64,000 bases of DNA from positions 3,348,001 to 3,412,000 of the forward strand of contig CP099840.1 in NCBI GenBank assembly GCA_030062745.1, read 5' to 3'. The stretch is from Capitulum mitella. Lineage: Eukaryota > Arthropoda > Thecostraca > Pollicipedomorpha > Pollicipedidae. Under the pieces are notes generated by a model. The model saw only the letters and a list, made by a program, of their open reading frames with translations, made no database searches and had not been told where the DNA came from. Positions 45,541 through 55,355 of this stretch are shown one piece after another. Every line of letters starts with the position of its first letter. Position 1 is the stretch's first letter. The position numbers and the translations under genes are program-made.

Positions 45541-47148
45541 CTGCGGCGGGCGGTCCGGTCAGACCGGTCACCAGGGGGCTCGGTCCGGGCCACGGCAGGT
45601 CGGTCTCGGTCACGACGGGTCGGTCCGGATCACGGCAGGCCACGAAGTCGGTCCAGGTCACGGCATCACGTTCCACGTCACGACCGATTGGTCTGGATCA
45701 CGACAGGCCGGTCCAGGTCACGATAGGTCGGTCCAGGTCACGATAGGTCGGTCCAGGCCACGACAGGTCGGTCCAGGCCACGACAGGTCGGTCGGGGGCG
45801 CCAAACTGGGCACGATAATGAACGTTTCGGTCCTACTGACGAGGTCAGCACGAGTGGCAACACTTCGCTCGGGTCATGGCCTGTCATTAAGGGTCACAAA
45901 AGGGCCGGTCCGGGCCACGGTCAGCCCTATGTCCCGGCGACGCCGGTGCCGCCTCCCGTGATCGCCACTGAAGGCCAAGACGAGCCGGTGCGCCCAGAGC
46001 GAGCCTCTCCGAGTGGCCGCCGTTTCCAGTCCCGCGCCGAAAACTGACGGCGTGCGGGCCAGGTGGGCGCCAACGTGACCCGTCTCCAAAAACTCCACAG
46101 GGCTTCATGCACTAGCAGCACAGAGTCGACCTCTCCTCCGTGACTCGGAGACACTGGCGATAACGACCGCGCAAACGGGGCCGGGATTTCCATGGGCATA
46201 ACACGTCAGCAGGAGAAGCGCTACCGGGGTGAACGGAGAGGCTCATGTTCACAAACAGCGGCACTGGCCGGAGCCTTGCAACGACTGTTTGTTGCGTTAA
46301 TTATCTCGTGTCAGATCTTTAAAGTTTTGTTAATGACACGGTGACAGAGCCCTGCCGGTCAGCGGCTCCCGGCCAATCCCCGGCCGCGGCCGACCCCGAT
46401 CCGGTCAGCACCCTTGCCCGGGTCCGGGTCAAGGTCACGACCTCTCGCGGCCCGCTGAACACACATCTCCCAGCAGGATACATTTTGAGTCGCGCAGACA
46501 TTTCACGCCCGTAATCGTGCGTGACAGGGCGCTACCTCCGAAAACAAAATATCAATGAACCATGCTGTTTGGTGCGCAATCACTGCGCTTCTTGAAAGTG
46601 ATCACTGACATCGATACAACATCTAATCGGCAAGTGCCCACTTCAGCCCTTACAGCAGTTCAAACTCCGTCCCTCACCGCGTGCACCCATTGGCTTATCA
46701 CCGGATGGGGCCAGCACGGCTGCCACGTTACCCGCACGTGCGCTCCGTGGGGAGGAAACGACAACAATGGTCGGCTCGCCATCAAGGTCAACGACCGACC
46801 GAAACAACAGCAAACAGACGCCTACAAGTGTCATTCGCGAGCTAAACAGCAGGCTACGAACAACCCTGGGCCACCTCAGACCACACCATCTGCATCAAAT
46901 ATACCTTTCGCTTTTCACGTGTTCCACACACACCAATGCGTGAAACATTAACGCGACGATCTCAACCACGAAGAACACGTCGCTCTCGCCCAACCCAAGC
47001 TGTTCAAACAAGCCACATGTTGCTCTCGCCTCCCCGGAGAGACACCCCCTCCCGGCCAGACGCCTCCCCCCCCGCGCCGGCCGGTATCAGCTGGCCGTCT
47101 GTCAGCCCAGCGGACGGCGGTCGGCGGCACAGCTGCGCCAGAACCCAC
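45541..47148. other. Dys: Intron between exons 7 and 8
   Basis: Holds the 20-bp minisatellite listed next to exon 8. Otherwise unique. An extra hinge 1 exon could hide here, but none is recognisable by homology. Confidence 0.5.
45589..45800. repeat. 20-bp minisatellite upstream of exon 8
   Basis: About ten copies of a 20-base unit GGTCGGTCCAGGTCACGATA with variants (GGCCACGACA, GGATCACGGCA), lying 50-260 bases before the exon 8 acceptor on the transcribed strand. The last four units are nearly identical, suggesting recent expansion. Confidence 0.88.
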
Positions 47149-47285
47149 CTGTTTGCGCTTGACTGCCGCCGGCGTGAAGCTGGGGTCGGCGAACATCATG
47201 TCGACCGTGTCGTGCGGCAGCGCTTGGAACAGGCACATGACGTACGTCATGATGGACTTCTTGTCCGGGTGCGTCGTGTTCACGT
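47149..47285 (-). CDS. Dys: Dystrophin exon 7: CH2 C-terminus
   Basis: Encodes DVNTTHPDKKSIMTYVMCLF followed by QALPHDTVDMM and ends ...AAVKRKQ. Matches human DVDTTYPDKKSILMYITSLFQVLP, the last helices of CH2. Acceptor GCTTTTCAG, donor CAG|GTGGGTTC, 137 bases, phase 1 in and 0 out. The stretch after QALPHD is divergent, as in other dystrophins where the domain runs into hinge 1. Confidence 0.96.
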
Positions 47286-47719
47286 CTGAAAAGCGACGGT
47301 GGCGCTGCCAATGAAACCCACTCCATAATCCAATCGCCCGGTGATTGGCGGAAACGGGAGGCGTCGATACCAATCAATTCCGTAATGGGATATTTGACTA
47401 CGCTGATGAAAACCGGCCTCTCCGGTCGATCAACGAGGCCTCGTGCGGCGGCAGACGTCGGCTGTCCCGAGTTCTCGGAGGCGATGACGCGATGACCGAC
47501 GTTCAGTCGTGATCCCCGGCGACTCGAGCGGCCCGGCGCGAGGAACTCGAACTAGCCACCCGAACCCCAGTCCGTCGCTACGCCGGCAGCCGTTGCATCA
47601 CGCGGCGCCGATTCCCCGTCAGTCTCATCTCGCGCAGCCAGGAAGCGGCCGGCGCCGGCCGAGTGGATCCAATTCGGCCTTGTGACGCATGCGACGTGCA
47701 TGCAGCCGAGTGAAGGTCA

Positions 47720-47720
<1 letters not shown>

Positions 47721-47760
<40 letters not shown>
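47721..47760. repeat. (CCG)13 triplet repeat in the CH2 intron
   Basis: Thirteen uninterrupted CCG triplets, transcribed as CGG, in the intron between exons 6 and 7. Confidence 0.95.
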
Positions 47761-48036
47761 GGGCGCGCGGCCCTGTTTACCCGCCGGCGCCGCGGCGGCC
47801 CCACGCCACAGCGCGCCGCGGAGGGACCGCGATCCTCGCCCGCCGAGAGGCCGACTGCGGGTTTCGACAGCCCGCGGGCGTCAACAAGCCGCCAGGAAAA
47901 CAAACGGGGAATCACGAGCACGGCAGCGCGTGGGCGACGTAACGGATGGACTCCGTCGCACAGCGCCAGCACACAACGACCGGGCGGAGATCAAAACCAC
48001 CGCCAAGGACCCCGTCGCGGAAGCCCGCACGCCCAC

Positions 48037-48235
48037 CTTCCGGGTCCAGCAGCCGGTCGATGCCCAGGTACTTGTGCGCCAGCTTGAAGGCGTACTCTAG
48101 CCGCTGCGGCGGCGGCTTGTGCAGCTGCTTCTCGTAGTCGAACAGCTCCGGCTCGAACTTGTGGATGAGCGCGTTGAAGGCCAGGCCGTCCGTCCAGCTG
48201 GTGGTGAAGTTGCGGATGTCCACACCCTCGTAGCC
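48037..48235 (-). CDS. Dys: Dystrophin exon 6: CH2 core
   Basis: Encodes GYEGVDIRNFTTSWTDGLAF then NALIHKFEPELFDYEK and LAHKYLGIDRLLDPE. This is the second CH domain with the hallmark NFTTSW-DGLA-NALIH run and the LGI..LLDPE end (human LGIEKLLDPED). 199 bases, phase 0 in and 1 out. The donor is GAAG|GTGGGC. The acceptor CTCACTGGCAG is the last of a series of near-identical tandem copies in the upstream intron. Confidence 0.97.
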
Positions 48236-48632
48236 CTGCCAGTGAGTATGGCGGGACCTCAGATAGTGCTGCCGGTGAGTATGGCGGGATCTCAGATAGT
48301 GCTGCCGGTGAGTATGGCGGGATCTCAGATAGTGCTGCCGGTGAGTATGGCGGGACCTCAGATAGTGCTGCCGGTGAGTATGGCGGGACCTCAGATAGTG
48401 CTGCCGGTGAGTATGGTGGGATCTCAGATAGTGCTGCCGGTGAGTATGGCGGGATCTCAGATAGTGCTGCCGGTGAGTATGGCGGGACCTCAGATAGTGC
48501 TGCCGGTGAGTATGGCGGGACCTCAGATAGTGCTGCCGGTGAGTATGGCGGGATCTCCAGATAGTGCTGCCGGTGAGTATGGCGGGATCTCAGATAGTGC
48601 TGCCGGTGAGTATGGCGGGACCTCAGATAGTG
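48236..48632. repeat. 33-bp minisatellite carrying the exon 6 splice acceptor, 12 units
   Basis: Twelve nearly identical 33-base units (one with an extra base) abut exon 6. On the transcribed strand each runs CACTATCTGAGA... to ...CATACTCACCGGCAG, so each ends in the same CAG that serves as the exon 6 acceptor (last unit CACTGGCAG). Because 33 is a multiple of three and the unit has no stop in the exon's frame, use of an upstream unit's AG would add 11 residues (HYLRSRHTHRQ) per unit in frame. The polypyrimidine content is poor. Confidence 0.97.
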
Positions 48633-49624
48633 CGGCGGGGCAGCGTCAGCAACTGGGAGTTACGACAGCAACGGAGGCATCAGAGCGGGTGGTGCAAATA
48701 TCTGGCAAGTGACGAGTTCGTATGGATAAAATGAACAGCGGCTGTACGAAAGAGGGCTATACGAATGACTCGCAACGCAGCCTTTTGTGCATGCAACGGT
48801 CCACTCAAATGCGTTGGATGAGCTACCGGTCTTCCTATTCAACGAATGCTTCTACCAGATGAACATCCTACTACAGCGGTAGACGTAACTAAGCAAGTCA
48901 TCATGGTTCTTCAGTGATGTAATAAAAGAAGTAAAGCCACTCGGGACCACCATAACATGACACGCTACATTTCCTCAATTTAAGGACCGGCGCGGGCGGT
49001 TGTTGCAGGACTAGTGGGATTCGAAACTATGAAATCAAAAATAAATGAACAAAGGAGTGATAAAATAAAAAATCGCGCTCCAGTCTGAAAGCGACCTTGC
49101 GTGCGCCGCTGCGGGTCGTTACCACGCACCCACAGCAGAAGCGCGGCAGCGGGGAGCCCCACCCAATCAGCGGCGCACGCAGGACGCGTCAAATCACGAA
49201 CCGGCCGCCCTGCGGTGACAGGCCTCACTGATTCACTGCACGTGCGTGCACCGCACCGCCCCATTAACGAGCCGGTCCTCAGCTCAGTCACGACGGACAA
49301 GTCACGGCCACCGCGGAGCGGCAATCCCGGGGGAAGATGAGGGGACAGAGATCAACGGACTCTGCGCTCCATGTTCGCGCTGCTACATCCGGTCGCAGGC
49401 TATCGATTCAAAACGGAGGTGAACGCCCGGTCGTGATAACGACTCCAGACAAGTCCGGTGCTGCCTGTCTGGAAAGCGCCGGACAAGGCTGAAGTCGACG
49501 TGTCGGCCCTTTAGCGGACAGCACGTTACGTGCATGGCTGAACTGGTGCTCCCCATGCCCATGAACCCCAGATCTGCAGACAGGATGGAAGTGCCGAGCA
49601 GCGGGAAATTCACACGACGCTTAC
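48633..49624. other. Dys: Remainder of intron between exons 5 and 6
   Basis: Unique sequence. No exon, RNA gene or mobile element recognised. Confidence 0.55.
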
Positions 49625-49715
49625 CTGAGTCATCTGTCGGCACCACGCCAGCAAGTGTCTTCTCAAGGTTCGTCTGCTTTGTGTCCGCCATGATGTCCTT
49701 TAGCACGTCTTGCAC
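49625..49715 (-). CDS. Dys: Dystrophin exon 5: CH1-CH2 linker and CH2 start, with a one-base frame discrepancy
   Basis: Encodes VQDVLKDIMADTKQTNLEKT, matching the human VKNVMKNIMAGLQQTNSEK. After that the frame as written gives LAGVVPTDDS, whereas reading one base further gives LLAWCRQMTQ, the conserved LSWCRQ-type segment of CH2, in phase with the next exon. The exon is 91 bases where 90 would keep frame. One extra base in the AA pair at 49,653-49,654 (TT on the coding strand) explains it. Acceptor TTTCTTGTAG, donor CAG|GTAAGC. Sequencing/assembly error or a real frameshift allele cannot be separated from the sequence alone. Confidence 0.92.
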
Positions 49716-50295
49716 CTACAAGAAACCAAGAAAGATGATATGAGTGGTTTCGTTTATACATAAGTCAACAGAATTCTGATGACAACGATAACGACAGCAC
49801 ATTCAAACCACCGATATTAACTGTGATGGAAGACTACACAGTCAATCGCAAACATACATTTCGCATCCAGACGTTCAGCTTTTGTGAGGCGGGCACATCA
49901 ACAGCTAACTCTTCAAGCCCTGCTGAGTATTAACACGGCTCTCACCTCTGCCATATTTCACCTCACCCGCATCAGAGCTCCATCCCGTACAAAAACCCTT
50001 ACGACTCAGTCTTCTCGGTAAGTCAGTGAGCCGCCCAAGCTCAGCCGCAAGACCTGCACAAATTCCCCGCTCCCCGCAGCGCCACCGCTCACCGAAAACA
50101 CCAGGCACGACTGTTCACCTGTCTGTGCAGCGATCGAGCCGCGCGGCCACGTGGGGCGCGGCGCCCCCGTTGTCTCACGCGCCGGCCGGCAGCGGTATGC
50201 CGCCGACGGACAAAGTCCGTAGCCATGCCCCGCCCCCGCTGCGAACGGACACCGCGAACGTGACCTGGCGTCAGACGGGGGGAGGGGGCACCCAC

Positions 50296-50466
50296 CTGCC
50301 AGTGCAGGATGATGCTCCAGACGAGGCCCAACGTCAGCTTGGGGTTGCCGTCGACGATGTCGTTGTTGTTGATGTTGACCAGCTTGATGTTGTACTGACG
50401 CAGGATGAGGAGCGCGTTGCTCACGTTGTTGAGGTGGTGCACGCGCATTTTGCCCTTCTCCCTTTT
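50296..50466 (-). CDS. Dys: Dystrophin exon 4: CH1 C-terminal half (fusion of human exons 4+5)
   Basis: Encodes [20 protein letters not shown]...[20 protein letters not shown], the C-terminal half of CH1 with the invariant DIVDG and LTLGLVW segments. Length 171 bases equals human exons 4 (78) plus 5 (93), so the intron between them is absent here. Acceptor TTCTACATGCAG, donor CAG|GTGGGT. Phase 0 at both ends. Confidence 0.96.
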
Positions 50467-50937
50467 CTGCATGTAGAACAACCCAAAGTAAGGACAATGA
50501 GCATTTATTAGAAGGCGAAACCCAACCAACGAAAGTTAAAGAAATGGAATAATAAAACGCTTACATTTCGAAAAAAACACACGCAGATAAGAAACCGGAC
50601 ATGGTCTACTGGTCCCTACATATGCAGTGGCGCAATAAATGTACTGAAGAGGTATGCTAATAACTTAACACGTAACTGGGTATATCCGTGATCAGCCAAA
50701 TGATTCAAATTACAGATGTTAGCTATACCCAATTGCCTGGTTTTTTCCAACAACCGCAACCTCGGCTGCTCGGGAAATTCACTGTTAAGTCAATCACAAT
50801 CCAAGTATTGTCAGCAATCGACCAGTGAGTTGTCAAGTTGAACCCAAATGAAGCATTTGCCATCACCTCCTTTAAGCACAATGGATACGGAATCAGCGAG
50901 CAGAGGCTCCGTCCGACAACCCTGCCCCGACACTTAC

Positions 50938-51030
50938 GCAGGGTTTGTTCGTGAGAACCTCCAACAGTGCCAGCAGCTTGGAGCCATCGCGCAGGTCGAA
51001 GAAGAGATCCGTCACCGGCTCCAGCTTTTT
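50938..51030 (-). CDS. Dys: Dystrophin exon 3: CH1, central helices
   Basis: Encodes KKLEPVTDLFFDLRDGSKLL followed by ALLEVLTNKPC, the CH1 core with the DLRDG...LL...LLE pattern (human: DLQDGRRLLDLLEGLTGQ). Length 93 bases and phase 0/0, the same as human exon 3. Acceptor ATCTCCACAG, donor GTAAGTG. Part of the actin-binding surface. Confidence 0.95.
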
Positions 51031-52323
51031 CTGTGGAGATGGCATCATGTTGTTTGATGGTTCCAGGCCAGGCTAAGCTGTTCCCTCTGCCCAGGAAATG
51101 GCTTATGACCTCAAAAATGCAGGACAGCATTTACAGCCCTGCATGCCCATACAGACCACAAAAATGGCGCCCTATTTTGTGGGACTAGCTGATAGTAATG
51201 AGGTTCAGAATGACGAATATGCAAGTTCAAAAGTATCTGCCAGATTGGAAAATATCCCTGGAAATGTAACTGGTTAATAAGATGTTATCCCAAGCTACAG
51301 CCCAACCAGTATGTAAAAATGACTGATGAATCCATCATGGAAAGTCATGAGCATGATGTGGCAAAAATGTGTTCAGAATATACTTACCAACACACTATGG
51401 CATCCAAAAGATTTAAATGTGCAGCAAATAAGTGCATGTTTTGTTAATAAAAGTTGTTTTGAAATACCACACTCCTTGAAAATCTCTAATGTTTAATTAC
51501 AACCTATGCTTTGATGATCATTTATCATTCATTAGTGGCTGATAAAAGTGGCATGATGGCTTGGACATCTTCCATGGTCCTTGAATAATAGCCCCATGCT
51601 TTTCTTATCAGCAGTCATCCAAAATACCTTGATCTTAATAAAGGTTAACTAGCTGGCAGCACAAAATGAGGCAATGTAAGCAGATAAGCTCCAATGAAAA
51701 CAAGGCTATGAACAAGGCAGCAGGGATCTTGTAAGCATAATAGCCTGCTCAATATTTGGCATGCATTAATAGCTTATATGCTATTAATGAAGTCAACTTC
51801 ATTAAGAGCTGTAGTTACCATCCATCTCTGATCTACTCAAATACCACATTACCCCTTCAGCCAGGCAATTTCTTTCTCCAGCCTGGGATCCTGACAGGCC
51901 CTGAAATTGCTGAAATTTAACACCACAAGAAAGGAATGAACAGGAGGGGAGGGGAAACAACAAAACATGGCACCACAATGAGAACACTCTCATGCAATGC
52001 AGGTATGGCAGATGACAGCATTGGTGTGATTGTGAGCATCTAAAATACTAAAAGGAGATACTGTATGAAACACTATAGCCCCCCAAACCACTGTGTTGTT
52101 CAAAACAAACCTATATCTATGAAATGATCTAGAACAGCACATCAGATGGCAAAATTACCTGCTAGTAGTCAACCAGCACATTATTTCTGGTATAGGGTAC
52201 AGTGTTCATGCAACAAGTTCTGCTTAGCATGGACTATGGTCATGGCATTCCCCAGAAAACAACTGAATTAGATTTATATGAAATTGTAAAACCATTTATT
52301 CTAGGCCAGGTCATAACACATTT

Positions 52324-52327
<4 letters not shown>

Positions 52328-52377
<50 letters not shown>
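52328..52377. repeat. (AT)25 microsatellite
   Basis: Fifty bases of uninterrupted alternating A and T in intron 2 of the dystrophin gene. Confidence 0.98.
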
Positions 52378-52379
<2 letters not shown>

Positions 52380-52586
52380 GTCATAAAAAACAGTATTCTT
52401 TACCACAGAAAAATCCAAAGCATATGCCATTTGACAAAGGAGCAATTGCAATAGTTTCAGGTCCCTTTTACATCCAAGTATACCAAAAAATCTTTTCAAC
52501 AAGCAAAATCTGCATTGACTTTTACTGAGGCTGACCACAGCACACAGCCTATCAGGGGATGATGCAAAGAGATGATCATGTCTTAC

Positions 52587-52648
52587 CTTTGCCAGTTGTG
52601 AGTTGATCCATTTTGAGAATGTTTTCTTTTGTACATCCTCCCTTTCAT
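52587..52648 (-). CDS. Dys: Dystrophin exon 2: start of CH1 actin-binding domain
   Basis: Encodes (D)EREDVQKKTFSKW...SQLAK, the start of the first calponin-homology domain, almost identical to the vertebrate EREDVQKKTFTKW segment that begins actin-binding site 1. Acceptor TTTGTCACCAG, donor AAG|GTAAGA. The length is 62 bases, exactly that of human DMD exon 2, and the phases also match (in 1, out 0). Codon use is AT-rich and without a single CpG, unlike the strongly GC-rich codons of the other exons, because the exon sits inside a CpG-free block. Confidence 0.95.
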
Positions 52649-55355
52649 CTGGTGACAAAAAACAAGAATCAGTCTCTGACAGGTAGTTAGGTGCAACATA
52701 CATGCAGACTTCATGTACTGCATATCTCACAAAAACCATCAATGATTAACAAACAATGAATTTGCAACAATACTACTGAATGGACAAGCATTTATGAATT
52801 TCGTACAAAGCATTACAATGCATATCTCAATACCTTTACACCAATGCCCAAAAGTAATGCCTATTTTTATGACAAACTGTAGGCAAAATGTGGTAAAGCA
52901 CTGATACGAGGGCCACAACTTTAGGTAGTTCAGGTGTGAAGTTTTTCATACCAAAGCAAATTATAGGTATAAAATCCCATACCACCATTTTGACCCTTTC
53001 ATGTATTTTCTTCTTCTATAAAATAAGGTTGCATAAATATATCATTAATGTCACATCTTAGGACCCAATTAATTCGTTTTTCAATGCCAAAATTTGTGTT
53101 CCATTTCTACACCCATGGACACCTATACTGATTGCCTTATACATAAACTTAATATCTGCAACACAACGTGCTGCTAGCCAAATAGTCATAAAAACCAGAC
53201 ATGGCTTCAATTATTTATCCGAGCACGCCAGTTCCGCAACAGGTGTCAGTCATACCAACAACCGACACAACTCCTCGCGATCTCTTCAAGCTTACCAGCA
53301 AGTTTCAAGTCCATATTTGATATATCACGCTATCGCTGCATTGCTTTCAACACCGCATGCCATAGCACAACCAACAAAGCAACTGAAGTAGCGGGCTGTG
53401 TGCAACAACCCCTTCCGGCACTTCCGGGCAGGTGCAAATCCGCTGTGCCGCTCCCCTGCTAGTCAAAGGCCCCTCAGTGTACAGGTACGTTGGGCGTCAA
53501 TCTCACGAGACTACCGAGACTGTATGAAAAAGCATAAAACCATACGATCATGTTTTGGAGAAATTCACCAATCCTTTGTAGAAAAGGGACTTTGATGACG
53601 TCATTTCAAAACAAAGAACCAATCAAAACTTAAAATGCGTTTGCACAAATCCTTTGTGGTTTGCCATCAGCTGATGCGATTCAGGTACCCAGAATGCGTC
53701 AGAACCAGTGGCTCTCAATCTTTTTGACACCGGGAGCGGAATGATGAAGGGGATTTTGCAGTCGCTCGTAAGAACAGCCCGGTCTAGATTTTAGTTAGAT
53801 GTACTCTCTTCATCATTGAAGAGCGTTACCAAATCAGAGAAAGGGATCAAAGGCAATGATAGTTCGTCGGCTCGATAGCAAATTTACGGGACACAAAAAG
53901 CCGAGCAAAAGAGCAACCCACTTCAAGAGGTGTGACGCACAGAAAATGCTATGCTTTGCAACACCAGCCACTTCGTAAAGCAGACTATACCGGCACAGCG
54001 AATGCTCCACTTTTAACACGAGTTTTTAACTGAGCTAAAACTGAAATGTGATCCGACCGGCCGCGACATGTTTCACAGCCGTGTCAGGAAAGGGGAAGAA
54101 CAAGGCGGAACCAGGGCCCTCGAGAGGCGGAACAGTTAAATCGCATTATAGCAGCGGTTCCCTTGGAACCCCTGTTCCTGGGCAGGGTGACCTGACACTG
54201 TATCGAGGACGACGATGGAACCCCAACGCCGTTGAACGGCTGGGTCAGAGTTCGGAAAGCAGCCGTGTTGAAACGCTACTGAGCCAAGCTCGGTCGAAAT
54301 AAAAATTGTCAGTTGGAGGGACGCCAAATTAGCAATCTGGTGCCGCTCCAACCATGAAATCGTCATGAAACCGTAAAATTTCTCAATCAAGCTGATGAAT
54401 GTGGCGACCTCCTTCGTTCTTCTCATCGCCGAGGAAGGGAACAAGACCGAAGCCGGAGATATAACTATGACCGCAGACACATCGCCCTGCCTTTGAACGT
54501 TTCAGTCACCGAAGTTCCTGTAGTGTTGACGAGGTAATTGAACCCGTCACAAAATACAACGCGCCCACTGCATCATTTCGACGGAAATGTTGCTCACGTC
54601 AGGCAGTCGTGTTCTCCGTAATCTTTACAGCACCTCCGTGAGGCCTATTCGCTATCTGGACCTCTAATTACAAGCCTGCGAGAACATCGTCTCCGCGCCG
54701 GCTAGTCCCAGCGCGCGGCCAGCGCCGGTTCGCGCCCCACCTGCCGCCGTTCATGTCGGCCGCCCGTCCGCTGGGGGACGGCAGCGCCCACGGCGCGACT
54801 CGCTTCGTTGCACGCCCCGAGCTCGCGGCGCCGCCGCCCCAGCTGCCGGCACGCGTGCGGCGGCGGCGCCGGCGGGGGGCGAGCCCCTGCCCGGCTAATC
54901 GCCGGTTAAATCCGGCGCCGCCGCCGCGGCTGGGCGCGGCGGACGCGGGCGGCGCGCTGGCACAGCCGGGCCATGAGCGGCGCCTGTCTCGGCCTCTCGC
55001 CGCCCCCGCGCCGCCGCCGCCGCCGCCGAGCGGCGGCCGACATCGCCTGTCGTCGGCCGTGTTGTTTTTGAAGCGGCGCGCGGTCAGCCGTCCGCTCTTG
55101 AGACGTCGCCGGCGTTTTTGTGCGTCGAAAATCCCGGGAACGACGGTTTACATTCTCCCAGTCCTGCTCTTTCGGGGAGAGCTGTTTCCTGGCTGGCAGA
55201 CACACGTCAGAAAAGGAAAATGCGGGCGCATTCGCAACAGAAAGCCAGCGAGTCACTGCAGCGCGTCGTTGATTCCGCTCAATGCCACGTGCTCGGCGAT
55301 GCCACGTCCCGCTGGCGCCGCCCGTGGGTGCGCCAGCGAGCTGGAACACTCTTAC
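52649..55355. other. Dys: Intron between exons 1 and 2
   Basis: 2.7 kb. AT-rich up to about 54.6 kb, then a GC-rich CpG-dense block (54.7-55.1 kb) just downstream of exon 1, of the kind often found at promoters. No gene recognised. Confidence 0.5.

Larger units (their letters stand above)
51216..52801. other. CpG-free block containing exon 2
   Basis: Reading every line, there is no CG dinucleotide between 51,216 and 52,801 (1,586 bases), while flanking DNA on both sides and the rest of the gene are CpG-dense. The block is AT-rich with many TG and CA dinucleotides, as expected where methylated CpG has decayed. It includes exon 2, most of intron 2 and the end of intron 1. Confidence 0.95.

Noticed and set aside
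48236-48632. CRISPR-like regular repeat array
   Set aside because: Units are contiguous with no spacers, and the host is a eukaryote.
48119-48712. + strand frame with 11-residue repeats VSMAGPQIVLP
   Set aside because: Created by the 33-bp minisatellite and the antisense of exon 6; not a protein repeat.
21729-49715. Whole locus as a decayed dystrophin pseudogene
   Set aside because: 43 exons with intact splice sites, conserved phases and domain order. Only single extra bases in short runs of identical bases disagree, which fits sequence error better than decay.
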